DNA of 64,000 nt from Pogona vitticeps (taxonomy: Eukaryota > Chordata > Lepidosauria > Squamata > Agamidae). The translations under genes were made by a program, and so were the position numbers. Location: assembly GCF_051106095.1 (NCBI RefSeq), contig NC_135786.1:205370001-205434000 (forward strand), in the 5' to 3' direction. Below the pieces are notes generated by a model. That model did not search any database. It saw only the letters and a program-made list of their open reading frames with translations, and was not told where the DNA came from. Positions 50,690 to 63,213 of the stretch are shown piece after piece (position 1 is the first letter of the stretch; each line of letters begins with the position of its first letter).

Positions 50690-53175
50690 CTCTCAGTTAA
50701 CACCATGCCGTGCCCAGTCAATGTACCTTGGGTCACAATTTGCCCACCATATCAGCCTTGGTATAATGTTTGACCAAACCAACTTCACTGCTGCTAATTT
50801 GGCCTTTGTAACGTGGAACTCATTAATCACCTGCAAAATAAGTGACTTGCCCGTTCTTTGAACCAAGTCATTTCCACCCAGGTGAACAACTATTACATCT
50901 GGAGGTAACGTCGGAGAACCCTGGGACACCAGTTCCATGAACTCGCCCTAGAGCATACCTCTCTGGCTCCTCCATTCCAACATGGCCTGTGCACCCAGGC
51001 CTAAATTACGGCCCCAACCAGACCGCAAAGCGTACTTCTCCACCCAATATATGTAATTGTGGCCATACAAAACCACTCTCAACCAGGCCTCTGCCAACTG
51101 GAAGCCTGAAAAAGAAAACAAAAAACCAACATCTATTGCGGAAGAGAACACAAATAGGTCTTGAACTTGTAGGAAAACCACCGCCCCATCTCCCTGGGGA
51201 ATCATGTTATTAACTGATTCACCAGCTGGATAGGACAAATGATGAATAAGTCGAAACTCACCCTGGGCCTTTTTGGGGACCACTCCCAATGGGGAAGCTC
51301 AGAAATTTGGTACAGGTGACTCAGAAAAAGGACCAGCCACCCGCCCTTCTGAAACTTCTTTGCTATTTTTCCCTAACTACATCTTCCATACCCCTTACAG
51401 ATTTCAAATTGTTTGCCATTGTAGACACTCTAACACCCTGCACTGAGATCCGGAATCCAAAAGTAAATCCATCTTGTAAATAACGGGCAGCCTCACAGTC
51501 TGGATATGACAGCAGCACATCAGCTAATACAGATATATTAATTGGGCTGCGGCCCTTTTGAAGCAGGCGATGAACCTGGTGGCTGTTGCTTGGGGCTACC
51601 CCCTTCCCTGTTACCGCCTGATCCTGGGCATCCTCTGAAACAATTAGCTGACCCATGGGGCACTCCACAAATAGTACATTGGTGCCTGAATCTGCACTGC
51701 TTTGGGGCACAGGAGCCTTTGGCATTGAATTCCCAGCAGACCAGGAGGGGTTGAACCACCTGGCCCGCCGAAGTGTGGGTAGTATTATTAGTGTTGGACC
51801 TTTGAATCAAATGACCACTATCAAAACAATCCCCCAGTGCAGGAGGAGAAGGAGTAATCAACTGCAGCCACAAGCCATGATGATGCATGTCCCAGCGCAC
51901 CTCAGGGTGTATTGCTGCTTTCATGTGGAACCTCTGATCGTAGAGCAATCACCCATGTCCTGGGAAGTCTATGTAAGCCCTGTATATTATGTCAATGTAC
52001 TGGATCAAAGCAAAAGCCCTTGACTATTGTCCTGGCGTAGATCAAAAAGCCTGGGAGCCAGTTAGCCCAGGATCTCTCTGGCTTCTTTTTCTTGAATTTC
52101 TCTTTCTCTCTATCCTCCTCTCTGTCACCTTTTACCTTTTCAACCTCTCTATTCAGCAAGTGAAATACATCTACATATTTGCCTCTCTAGATCTTCTCTA
52201 TAGTAGCTGGGAGAAGGTGATCGCCCAAAGGCAGAGATTGGTCCCCGTATGGAAGGAACCTCTGAGGCACAGAATTGTATCCTGTGTTAGGTATTACTGG
52301 GTGACTTGGTTGACAAAGACCTTCAAAGAACCCTGGCACATGACTGGGTGAGGGCCACTGGGGATAAGGGGCTGTCCATGGATTCATAGCCAGTATAGAC
52401 ACTCCCACCGCAGGTGGCACCGCAGCACTGCTACTAGCTGTTAAACCATGTGTCATCTGAGATACTGCTGGAGGGCTAACATCCCCCTTAGGCCACATCC
52501 CTACCACTCTTGTTGTGCTAGGTGTACGTGCAAACTCACCTGGTGCTGACAGTATGTGCACTGTAGCATTGAAGGAGGTCCCAGATACCTGAAGGCCAGA
52601 CCCTGCCAAAGCACCGTCAACCTCAATCTGCCTGCTGGTCTGAATTCCTTCATCCTGGCAACTCCACTCCTCTTCACCGGTTCCATCCTCTGAGTACTCT
52701 GGGTTTCCTGGAGATCAAGCCCCGCACCTACGCCCATGCGATGTTGAGTGGAGTGACGGCTGCTGCTCCCTCCCTCTGCCGAAGACGTTCCTGCTGAACC
52801 AGCACACTCCTTTTCTAAAAGAATAATGTGTGACAACATTATGTCACCCAAGTGCCGCAACCCTGCCATTCTACCCACCTTGGACTCCCTACGAGACCTT
52901 CTAGGTGTAGCCGTACCCTTGGCACTCTGAGCCTTCACCCTTTTCCTTTCTAATTCACTTAATTTCACCAGAATAGCACTATAGTCTGGCCAGTCTTTAT
53001 GCTGCAATGAAGAGAGCTCAGGAGGTGGTCTTGCAGCAGCCCTGCGCTTAACAGGCTGCCTGCCTTTCCCTGAATTTTGCCCCTTTTTCAGCCCCATGCT
53101 GGGACACTGCCAAACTGGATATGCACAGCAATGTTTCCAAGCTGCAATAAAGACTACTACCAACCAATATAACAT
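50690..53175 (-). mobile_element. Fossil DIRS/Ngaro-type (tyrosine-recombinase) retroelement, incomplete
   Basis: Order on the minus strand: a Gag-like region with basic and coiled segments (53175-52187); a Cys/His zinc-binding segment, CWEFNAKGSCAPKQCRFRHQ then CTICGVPHGSANC (within 51948-51538), typical of DIRS-group Gag; a reverse-transcriptase start, GVVPKKAQGEFRLIHHLSYP (near 51289); and an SGNH-hydrolase-like piece, VIVVHLGGNDLVQRTGKSL (near 50900), known from Ngaro elements. It is broken with many breaks and looks old; much of the normal protein set is not seen. The outer limits are uncertain (perhaps 50040-53270). The Ngaro assignment rests on the hydrolase-like motif. Confidence 0.7.
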
Positions 53176-53269
53176 TTTAATGAATTATATATCAAAAATA
53201 TATAATGACACAAGCAGCCTGATAACCAATTAACCCTCCTAAATTATTTCAAGGCAACTTGCACCAACC

Positions 53270-53425
53270 CCCCCTTCCTAAAGTGGCTTTACCAGTGCCA
53301 GGCAGCTAGTGAGCTCTCCTGCCTCGGTGAGGATTCGAACACAAAACCCCTAGCACTAAGTGCTGCCTGGTTAATTATTTATTATTATTTAATTATTATT
53401 TATTATTATATATATTTTTTTAAAA
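53270..53425 (-). mobile_element. tRNA-like SINE head fragment
   Basis: The minus strand reads 'ggcagcacttagtgctaggg' and then 'gtgttcgaatcctcacc', a good tRNA B box. (TTA)n-rich DNA lies on the other side. It could be a SINE of unknown family or a decayed tRNA pseudogene. Confidence 0.4.
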
Positions 53426-53519
53426 AAAATTCAAATCAAATCAAGGGCAAAGGAGGAGGAGGGAGTCCCAATAAATCTCCTTAACAAGGAGGAAAAAAAG
53501 CAAACAAACTGCATGTGTG

Positions 53520-53712
53520 ACCCAAAGATCTGATCTTCCTGCAGCAGCCACGTGCAGGGAAAATGAAAGCACTTGTACAGAGCTGCTCGCCTTTTCCTGC
53601 TTGGCCGATCGAAGAAAGAGGCTGGGCAGGAGAGACGCTAAGCCTTAAAGCTCCGTCCCTCCTCCCCTCGGAGAAAGCAGCAGCATCGCCTGCGATACCA
53701 ATCTCCAAGCAG
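53520..53712 (+). other. Exon-like GC-rich patch with a strong splice donor
   Basis: A CpG-containing patch ends at CCAAGCAG|GTAAGC (exon end 53712), a near-consensus donor. An open frame from ATG 53563 stays open through the patch but matches nothing known. It sits at what would be the upstream side of the minus-oriented fossil retroelement, so it may be repeat-derived rather than a host first exon. Confidence 0.3.
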
Positions 53713-53929
53713 GTAAGCAAAGCGTCCCTGCTGTGGCAGCCATGCACCCGGTGGAGCGATCATTCTAGAAAGCTGAAGGAAATGCTGTCTTGCACCTATC
53801 AAGATAAAGTATGCAATCTAAATTCCTCTATTGCAGTTTGATATGTGGAAATGTATTCATGGGTTTCATTGGTGCTTATTCTCAGTCAGTGTACATAGAC
53901 CTGAAGCACTGATTCTCAAAGGCAGAGGT

Positions 53930-54060
53930 GGGCAGAGTGTACTCCTCCAGATGTTGGACCTCAATTCCTATCCGCCCTATTCAGCATCACCATGGGTGTA
54001 GAAATCTGGGAGTTGCAGTTCAGTAATATCTGGAGGATGGCACCTTACTTGCCCCTGCCA
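53930..54060. repeat. Palindromic dispersed squamate repeat
   Basis: Inverted halves 'actcctccagatgttggacc...' and '...agttcagtaatatctggagg' (imperfect) form a hairpin. Traces of the same repeat occur near 10075, 15190, 24215 and 39245. It is probably an old MITE. Confidence 0.6.
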
Positions 54061-54322
54061 TAGACTGAACCCCTGCTAAGTCAAGTGTGGCAGCACCATG
54101 GAGAGCGCCAAGTGAACATTTTCTACTGAAGTCTAGTAGTGCCTTGAAGCCCTTTATGCTACTACCGCTTCCTTGAGGCTGCAGAACCATAAAGAGACAG
54201 CTTTTGGTTTGAAACTTAATGCTCCTACTCTGAAATAGTTTCTTCCAGGCTTTTTGCTTGTTCTGAGAAATTAACAAGAGGATTCATAAGAGGAAGTGAG
54301 TTTCTTGGAGGACAGGTGCACG

Positions 54323-54664
<342 letters not shown>

Positions 54665-55284
54665 CCAGAGGTTCTGATCCAGAGATCTTCACTCAAGGAT
54701 CCTTCACGGAACAGACTGAGGCCTCCATGCTGCATGCTTAGGATGTTGCAGTCTAGGTCATCAGAATATACATCTCCTATGTTGCTGGTCAGATGGATCT
54801 GATGGTCAACCTCTCATCCAGAGTTGAAATCAGAGCTTAGGTGTTATTCAGAGTCACACCAGATATTATCATGATTTAAAAACCCTAATGATCTTTCAAA
54901 AATATCTGTACACAATAAATGAAGTATGTAAGGAAAATGTCATAAAATATGGCACAGTCCCAGATTTGCGGTAATAGGAATTATAGTTGATATTAGCATG
55001 AAAGCTAGCATTTATTTTTAAATTTGCTAGAGGAGGGAGAACAGATCTTATTATAATAGCTTTCTTGCTCAGTTGTGGAGTTTGCATGGGTAGCTTCTTA
55101 TCTTTCTTGTTTGTTGCCCGCATGGGCTATGATGCTTTACTGTTGGGCTCCATCATGTTTGCAGAACAGTGGCTCCCTGACAAACTACAATTTTTCTAAT
55201 AAGCATATACTTGGTTTAGTTTTTTTCTGTTCTTGTTGCAGCCAGCTAAGGAGAGAGAGTAGCTTCTAACAGTATGTCTTTGGC
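54665..55284. other. Intergenic, no gene recognised
   Basis: About 0.6 kb with no supported feature. Confidence 0.5.
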
Positions 55285-55286
55285 TA

Positions 55287-55530
55287 CAGTGTTTCCCCCA
55301 AAATAAGATAGGGTCTTATATTAATTTTTGCTCCAAAAACGTATTAGGGCTTATTTTCAGGGTATATTTTATTTCACAGTCATGTCATCTTCTGGTTGCT
55401 GCACAATGGTGGAGGGTGGGAGTTCACTTAACTAGGGCTTATTTTTGGGGTAGAGCTTATATTACGAGCATCCTGAAAAATCATACTAGGGCTTATTTTC
55501 AGGTTAGGTCTTATTTTTGGGGAAACAGGC
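55287..55530 (+). mobile_element. TA-flanked MITE of the 'TGTTTCCCC' family, uninterrupted copy
   Basis: The ends CAGTGTTTCCCCCAAAATAA and TTTTTGGGGAAACAGGC are flanked by TA at 55285-55286 and 55531-55532. It gives the 244-bp reference for the interrupted copy at 2480-3380. Internal repeats of 'gggcttattttcagg' occur. It has no coding region. Confidence 0.88.
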
Positions 55531-55532
55531 TA

Positions 55533-58500
55533 GCTTGCAATCTCAGAAGTCTTGGTTAATAAGGGAAGTGCATCTTGGTAAGCATGAACTACATTCAAAT
55601 GAGATGAGATCAAAGACAATTTGATGGCCAAAACACAGAAGCCTCAGCATAGTGTTGTCCAGCAAGATCTGTGACACTGTGTTGGAATTAACTTGTCACT
55701 AGGCAATCAAGTGGACAGTTTTTCCATTGGTTAATGGTATATTATATGTACAACCCAAATGCAGGCAACTGTTGCTGTTGTTTCTGCTGTCTGCCATGGT
55801 GGCCTGGTACACTATCTCTTGGGAGTTAAGTAAGCCTTCTGGGAATGTTTACGACTTCCCATCATCAAGAACATGAACATGGGAAGTGATATGGTTCAAC
55901 TCAACTTGAACAGCCAGGGCTCACTCTACCATTGAGCAGAGCTAGTCAGTTGCTTTAAGCTTCTCCAATGTTTTTTCTGTGCTTCTGGGACATTCCTCTC
56001 TCTTGGAAAACAAAACTCTGCATTCCACACAATTTATCCCACATCATATACACCAGATGATCACCTTCACATGTAGTTGAAGATCCTTCATTATCACCAC
56101 GGTGAAGGGAAAGTTCAACCACCTGTCTAGTCAGCTTCTGCATGTAGAAGGAGGGAGGAACTATCTTGTCCTTTGACAGCAAAATGGACCAAGCTCCTTT
56201 TTTCTGGGAGTTCCCATCTGCCTCTCTTGTGCACATGTGCATACATAGACAACAATGTGCCCAAAAGCTGATGTCAGCCCTTCCCACTTATTTCTAGTAT
56301 GGTTCCTGCCACTCCATTAGACAAGCCACCTGAACTGACAGGGAACTGGGATGGTTGCAGTTTCTCCATTCTCCAACACCTGCCAGCTGTAACTGTGCAT
56401 TGTCTATAGAAAGAATGAGGGAGACAGACTTGGAACATAAGGATCCTCTTCTGCCTCAATCATCTGCCATATGTCTCTAATACCACAGGTGTTCTGCTAG
56501 TGCATTTATAACCCCTAATGCAAAAATATTTTTCTAATTGCATGTAATTGGTATATGATTAAGATAAATGGTTGGAGGTAGAGCGGAGGAAAGCTCTTTT
56601 GTGATTCCGGCTTTGGCTGCATCTTGGATCAGATTGATACCACATCAGAACAATGTTTTATAGCCTCTGCCAATTTAGTAATCAAATTTGATGTTAGAGC
56701 TGTACAGAACTACACCTTTGATTGACAGAAAGGGCTGTTATATATGGATGTGATGTGCTATTCATGTATAACAAGATCTGTGAGTGACAGTTTAACAATG
56801 GTACAATTTTTACCTTATATACTGTAAATGATTCTTATTGTAGTACAGGCAGTTCTGCACAATTCCGTATTATGTACAGACTGCACTTCTCCCCTTCCTA
56901 TCTTATCTCACCCACAGTTAATTTTGGTAAGAGTTAAAAGAGATCTTAATTAAGCAAATATTATATCAATCAATCTTATAGTGCTAAGCAATGTCATGTG
57001 TTACTCCTTTTGCAAGTGGCAGGATGAAAATTTTGAGGGACTGAATGCCTAGCAAAGAAAAGTGACCTACTTCGAGATTTTAAGTAAAACATTTTAGAAA
57101 AGTTTTTTTCCTGGCTTGCAGTCATTTGCACCATTGTTAGTGCATTTTTAATTTTTAACGTATGTTACACAAAAAGAATTCCTTTGATCCAGGCATAGAT
57201 GTTTGCGGTCCAAGTAATTTCTAGAGGTGTTGGAAAAGTTCTAGCTCAGAAGATAAATCCAAAGGCTCAAAGGAAAAGTGTATTTTACACTTCCCAGCAA
57301 ATTTGGCCCACTCCAAATGGAAGCAACATTTTTGTACAGATCTGTTAGCAACTAACCAGCCTGCCTGTTCATTGCTTTGTTCGATTGATTGTCCTTAGTG
57401 GGTCTCTTCACTAGACCTGGTTCTCTTCAGCTTTAACCTCCAGAGGGCATGGCCTTTTCAATTCACTATAGCATTTATCCAATCACCTTATCTCCCATGC
57501 CCTTCTTTCTTAGCTAAGCATTTTCCAGTGCTAATTTGGAGTGTTTGGTATGAGTTAAGCTGTTTAGCTACACACGTAGCAATTTATGTCTACTGAAATC
57601 AGAATAGTCCCTGCAGAGAATAATTTCCTATCCCTTTCCCATCATTTGACCACGAAGCCCTTTAGGGGAAAAATGCCTAATGAAATTGAATTGTTTAGTA
57701 AAATTCAACAATGTAACCCTGAGAGGATTCATGGATGGAAAAGAGAAGGCAAATCTATTCACCATGGAGGAAACACAGAGGGAGGCCTTCTATGTATCAT
57801 GTAATTCTATTCTGTTGGGTGTAATGGCCAGCACTGCTTTATTATATGGAGTATGTCAACAACAGCAGAATGCGAGGTGCCATTCCAGTCTTTTGGTTTC
57901 AATTCTGCAATGCCTCAGCTAGTATGGCCAATGGTCAGGAATTACAGGAGCTCAGATCCAAAATCATCTAGAGAGCATTGTGTTGCCTACCCTTCTAACA
58001 GGGCAAAACAAAAAGGCTGCAGGATCAAAAGATTAAGAGGAAGGGACTGATTATCCCCCTCAGTCTTGGGAGTTTGTTTTTTTTGTTTTTTGTTTGTTTG
58101 TTTTTTTTGTTTTTAGGAAGAAGAAAGTTTTAGCTTATTTCCAGATTAGTTCAAAGAGCTGTCAGGTTTCAACAGCTGAGCAAGGAGACACCCCCATCCT
58201 GCCTCATTGCCGGAATGGTCTGCTGCATGGGGAGGCAGGGAAGAGCTGGCCAGGCTGCTTCTGCAATTGGTGTGATGACAAGGATGGGCATGTATGCCAC
58301 ATGGCGAACTGTGAGGGGACCAGCTGGTTTGAGGGGGGAGGGACTGGATTTCCACAGCATCTGGGTGTACAGTATTTGAAACCCCAGGGATACGAATACA
58401 AATACCCCATGTCTAATCAAAATTGAATCCGAGAATATAGCAGAGAATTGATAGACAACAGCCATGAGTGAAACACCTGGCAAAAAGAAAATGGTTTAAT

Positions 58501-60004
58501 ATTCTAAACATCTAAAATAAAAATTGGAAACTTGTGGCTCAAAACCAAATCCATTTTATCAGTCCACCATGTCTAGTTTGCAGGTCTCAAACTAGGCCAC
58601 TCCTCAAAGCCCCACCCACAAAATGATGTATGAATCTGAAAGCAGGCAGTGGAGTCATCTTGAAGAAACATTCCTGGAGGCTCTTTATAGTCCTTCTGCT
58701 GGTTGCAAAGCCTCTTTTATTAAGCCAGGCATCTGGAAGAGCACCTCATAATGGTTGACCACTAGGAATGCAAAAACTTCATTAATTCCCCCCCCCTCAC
58801 ACTTCAGGGTGAAAAATGACTTCAATCTAGTGTGATGCCTGTGGTAGTTTCGAGGTTCTTCTCCCTGTTGCAACACCAGAAACACACTCTGGAGATTTTC
58901 CCAGCCCTGTGAAGCAAGTTTCTACAGCTCATGGGAGGCGTTGCTCCAGGAGGCGAGGGCATTGCCCACTTACCACTCTTGCATGCAGAAAGTGCCTTCT
59001 CAGATAGAACAACAGCGTTGAATACTGACTCTTTATGTTTTTTGTGTTATGAATAACACCACTGTTCAATGTAAAGGTGCCTCATTATAAATATATTTAA
59101 AAGGTGTAGCCAGTGACCCACTTTAAAGTGGAGCTGAGAAAGATCAATCGGAGTGTATTCTTACGACGCTTTTAAAGGTTGAATGTGAGCCTTTCCACAG
59201 CTGCTCATTTTGTTAGTGGACTTCCTCGTCTCGGCCAAGCCATACTTCAAAACACTGATATCACACAGTACCTTGAGTTCTGCTTTGAATAGATGGCACT
59301 CCTTTGGAAAGGACCTGCATTCTTTTCCTTGCCTTTGATATCAGTGTATTAGGACTTGCTAGCATTTTGAAGAGTTATTTTTAAAAATCCCGTTGTCGTC
59401 TTTGTACATTTCTGAGGATGTTGTAACTCAAATGTAAAACTCATTCATGCACAGCTGTGGCAGCAAAAATAACTTGTCTCAGGCCAGTTGGATCCTTGTT
59501 GAGATTCCCATGGTGGCATGTTACAAAGCATTGTGGGTTTTTTCCCCCCTCACACAGAAATTTATACTAATTTGGCTGTGATGATGCAAAAGGATATTTT
59601 TATTTTCTTTCACCTTTTTTACCGTTCTGTATTTAGAAACCAAATATACCCGGTTTTCATGTCTTACAAAAAGCTGCAAATGTGAGAGTTCTGCTGGATC
59701 TGTTCAAAAGCCTATGAATCCAGTATTCTTTTCATAAGGAGGCCAACCTAATCTCTATGGGAAACCCAAGGTTGGGTGTGAGTGCGTTTCCCCTCATACT
59801 TCTTAGCAATAGGCATTCAGGAGCATGATGCCTCTGACAATGGAGGCAATATATAGCCGCCTAGAGTGGTCTTAAGTGACCAGATAGGAGGGATATAAAT
59901 TAAATAAATAAATAAAAATAGCTGCAGTGTAGCCACACGTAGCTTTATCTGCTGTTAATCTTTTTTTTTTTAAAGCCATCCAAATTGCTGGTCAGGACTC
60001 TATC
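55533..60004. other. Intergenic, mostly single-copy, no gene recognised
   Basis: About 4.5 kb. The open frames at 57586-58430 have no recognisable domains or codon bias. 56500-56840 looks rich in homeodomain/TALE-type motifs (tgattgacag, taattg). A short L2-like tail in plus orientation lies at about 59850-59915 (gccgcctagagtggtcttaa ... aaataaataaa). Confidence 0.5.
59850..59915 (+). mobile_element. L2-like LINE 3' tail
   Basis: 'gccgcctagagtggtcttaa' then 'gagggatataaattaaataa', with (AAAT)n, is the sense-strand version of the tail seen at 43075-42969. Confidence 0.75.
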
Positions 60005-60084
60005 TTAGAACAGTGATGGCCACAACATAACTATACAGTGTTTGAAATAGTACTTCCTTTTATCTGTCTGGAACTTCCCACTAT

Positions 60085-60295
60085 AAAACATCATAAAATG
60101 GCCCTGACGTTTAAGAGCATAGGCAGCCGCCTTACACCCTTGGTCCATGTACCCGTGAATAGCTGATGCTAACTGGTAGGACCTGCCCAGGCAGAATTCT
60201 TTCATAACCCTAACTGGAGATGGCAGGGTTTGGAGACCTATTACCTTCTGCATGCAAAAGTATTCCCTAACACTGAACCATGACCCTTCGCCTAA
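60085..60295 (-). mobile_element. tRNA-derived SINE of a squamate family
   Basis: Plus-strand text 'aggcagccgccttacaccct' and 'tggtccatgtacc', then 'ggagatggcagggtttggag', 'accttctgcatgcaaaag' and 'cactgaaccatgacccttc', matches a common squamate SINE read in reverse, with its tRNA-like head near 60295. A relic of the same family is at about 62880-62945. The 123-codon frame across it is an artefact. Confidence 0.65.
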
Positions 60296-60435
60296 TATTA
60301 TCAGAGAGAAAAAAGAAAAACTGCTTCCTATCCACTTTCTCCAAGTCATACATAACTTTAGAATGGTGCTTAGCAAAGGTGTGTGTATTTATTTTTAATT
60401 ATAATCCCTGGAATCCACCAGTCAGCATTGCCACT

Positions 60436-60566
60436 GGAGCAATGTGTCAAATTCATGTTGGTTGCTTCAATGACGCTGTCCAACCATCTCATCCTCTGTC
60501 GTCCCCTTCTCCTCCTGCCTTCACACTTTCCCAACATCAGCGTCTTTTCCAGGGAGTCTTCTCAAA
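60436..60566 (-). mobile_element. BovB (RTE) LINE fragment
   Basis: The text from 'aatgtgtcaaattcatgttg' to 'ccagggagtcttctc' is BovB 3'-region sequence. It is cut off at 60566, where another BovB 3' end begins. Confidence 0.88.
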
Positions 60567-60567
60567 C

Positions 60568-60947
60568 TGTTGTTGTTGCTTAGTCGTTAATTCGAGTCCG
60601 ACTCTTCGTGACCCCATGGACCAGAGCACGCCAGGCCCTCCTGTCTTCCACTGCCTCCCGTAGTTGTGTCAAATTCATGTTGGTTGCTTCGCAGACACTG
60701 TCCAGCCATCTCATCCTTGGTCGTCCCCTTCTCCTCTTGCCTTCACACTTTCCCAACATCAAGGTCTTTTCCAAGGAGTCTTCTCTTTTCATGAGATGGC
60801 TAAAGTACTGGAGCCACAGCTTCAGTATCTGTCCTTCTAGTGAGCACTCAGGGTTGATTTCCTTTAGAATGGATAGGTTTGTTCTCCTTGCAGTCCAGGG
60901 GACTCTCAAGAGCCTTCTCCAGCACCACAATTCAAAGGCATCAATTA
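60568..60947 (-). mobile_element. BovB (RTE) LINE 3' end next to or inside another BovB
   Basis: It starts with the tail 'tgttgttgttgcttagtcgt' and runs through the standard BovB 3' region. The minus frame gives MWCWRRLLRVPWTARRTNLS, then ILKEINPECSLEGQILKLWL and MRWLDSVCEATNMNLTQLRE, the RT C-terminal domain, nearly intact at 60930-60580. It is 5'-truncated. High similarity to the consensus suggests it is younger than the copy at 60436. Confidence 0.92.
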
Positions 60948-62879
60948 GTAGCCTTAAAAAATGATTTTTTAAAAAATAAAAAGCTGTGGATTTTTTCAGT
61001 ATGGATGGGTTGTATGAAATAAAGGCTAACTAGAAAGCAGATCAGAGATGGGTTTTCAAGGGAGGCAACTACACCCTGGCAGTGAGTGATGTCGGGAACA
61101 CCTGGGCCCTTGTTCTGTAAATGTAGAGAATGAAACAGCCTTTGGTAATGGTCAATATCCTATGTAACTAGCTACAAGAAGCATGCTGCTGTGTAACAGG
61201 TTATTTTCAAACTCAGCCTTGCAAAATTGAGGACAAGAATGGTGATGTACCTGCTGTTTTTCTTATTCATGTTTGGGGTTTGTGTATTTTATGTGTATTA
61301 ATATGTACTTGGATGTGGAACTCACTGACTGGGTAGGAGTTTGTTTGTACTGCAAGTGTATTTCAACAGATAACGGACCCCACTAAGTTGAACTTTGGGA
61401 TGAGTAGGCCCACTTCTTCCTTCCAATTGTTATTGTTTTGGTTGTGGGGGTTTTTTTTTGGAACATATTATAATTGCTGTTACTCCCCAGATTCCAGACA
61501 GGAAAGCAAACCTAACAGGCTTAGATAGCCAAGGGCCAGCTGAGCTGACCATAAGCTAGCTATGCTGCATTCAAACCCTTCTCAGCCTAGAGATGTTAAA
61601 AGTTATTTAGGACTAATCTCATCCTAACCTAAATTTTTGCTGCCACAATTGCTATGTCCCTGGGGTTGGAAGAATTTGGATCAGAGAAAACTTCTCCATC
61701 ACTCTGCCCCTTCTTCATCCCCCTTTTGCCCTGTTTGTTGGCAGGTCTTACCCAACAATATAGTTCTTCTGGCACTTTTGTTTGCCAGCAGATCTTTAGA
61801 CTAGCCAGCAGAAGGAGATATCCAGTCTGTTCCTAACTCACAGCATCTGGTCTTTCTTTGAGTTAAGATTGTATTGCCTTCTGTTTCTATGGAATGAAGA
61901 CCTTGATCCTTCATTTCCTATCCTTGTATTGCTGCATTGTTTTGTGACAACATCATTGCTCTTTGGGGAAACAGATGCTTAATCTGTTCTAATTTCTGTG
62001 TTTTGTTTTGTTTTGTTTTGTTTTCAAAAGACTGTGTTGCATTAATATCGATCAGAAATTTTATAGGCCTAGGATGTAAATTAAATATTGGAAGCATAAC
62101 TCCAGAAATATGGCTAGATTTAACCAACAAACCAATCCTCAAGTTGTAATGCAGAAAAACAAAAGAGAATATTAAACAAATATCTCACAATAACTGTAAA
62201 TGCTTAAACTATTTCTATTTTTTAAAGCAACTCTCAGTACAAAATCAAGAAAACAATTAACTGAAGGCAGGAAAGTCCAACTCTGTTGAAAGAATACTGT
62301 AGCTATAAGACTCTGTTGTTTAGGTATAGAACTGCTGCACTCAATATTACCTGCCACATATCACTTCTAGAGGTGTCTGACTTCCCAAGTGTTAAAGGTT
62401 GATGAGTTGATAAGGCCCTGAATCCATTATTACACATAAGAATGTGTGGCAGAGAAAAATGCCACATTTACATTAATATTAATGGCCAAGCAACCATGTG
62501 GGAGAAAAACATACTGGCTAGAATCCTACTAGTTATGTCTGTTTTAATCTTCATGTTTCAAAATCTTTTGCAAGCTGCCTCAGGTCTCTCTACTGCAACA
62601 AGAGGAAGGTATTAAATAAATGCATAAGTAAATAAATGAATAAAGTCTGACAGGTGAAATGTATTAATATCAGTAGGAGAATGGACAATTTTTATGTAGC
62701 TGCTCATGAATTCTATGTTCCATCCTCGGTGATGCATATTAATGATTTCTTAGTTTGAACATTTAGTATTCACACTGAAACAGATGGTGCAGGTAGTACT
62801 GAAAAGTCTCCAAGAGCTAGGAAACAATTTTGAAAGGCTGGGAAAGAGCCCTAGTCCCTTTGAAATTCTCTAAAGCCAC
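60948..62879. other. Intergenic, no gene recognised
   Basis: Single-copy-looking DNA with small G/T and (TTTTG)n runs (about 61440-61460 and 62000-62023). No coding gene is supported. Confidence 0.5.
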
Positions 62880-62951
62880 TGCCAATCAGAACTGACAATG
62901 CTGGGCTAGATGAACCAATGGTATGAGCTTACATAAAGCAGGTTCCTAATG

Positions 62952-63213
62952 CTCACTGGAAGGACAGATCTTGAAGCTGAGGATCCAATACTTTGGCCAT
63001 CTCATGAGAAGACTCCCTGGAAAAGACCCTGATGTTGGGAAAGTGTGAGGGCAAGAGGAGAAGGGGATGACAGAGGATGAGATGGTTGGACTGTGTCATC
63101 AAAGCTACCAACATGAATTTGACCCAACTCCGGGAGGCAGTGGAAGACAGGAGGGCTGGCGTGCTCTGGTCCATGGGGTCACGAAGAGTCGGACAACGAC
63201 TAAACAACACAAA
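62952..63213 (+). mobile_element. BovB (RTE) LINE 3' end, plus strand
   Basis: It runs from 'gctcactggaaggacagatc' to 'gtcggacaacgactaaacaa', ending in a short CAA-type tail. It is the only BovB copy here in plus orientation. It is 5'-truncated. The flanks 'ggttcctaat' and 'tgttcctgaa' are only weakly alike, so the target duplication is unclear. Confidence 0.9.

Noticed and set aside
57586-58426. Cluster of plus-strand frames, one Cys-rich (CNWCDDKDGHVCHMANCEG)
   Set aside because: It looked briefly like a zinc-finger remnant, but the cysteine spacing fits no known finger, the frames differ, and no neighbouring motif supports it.
60005-60376. Minus-strand frame containing YALKRQG, as in the histone H4 C-terminus
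   Set aside because: The surrounding DNA matches a common tRNA-derived squamate SINE, no other H4 motif is present, and the seven-residue match is most simply chance.
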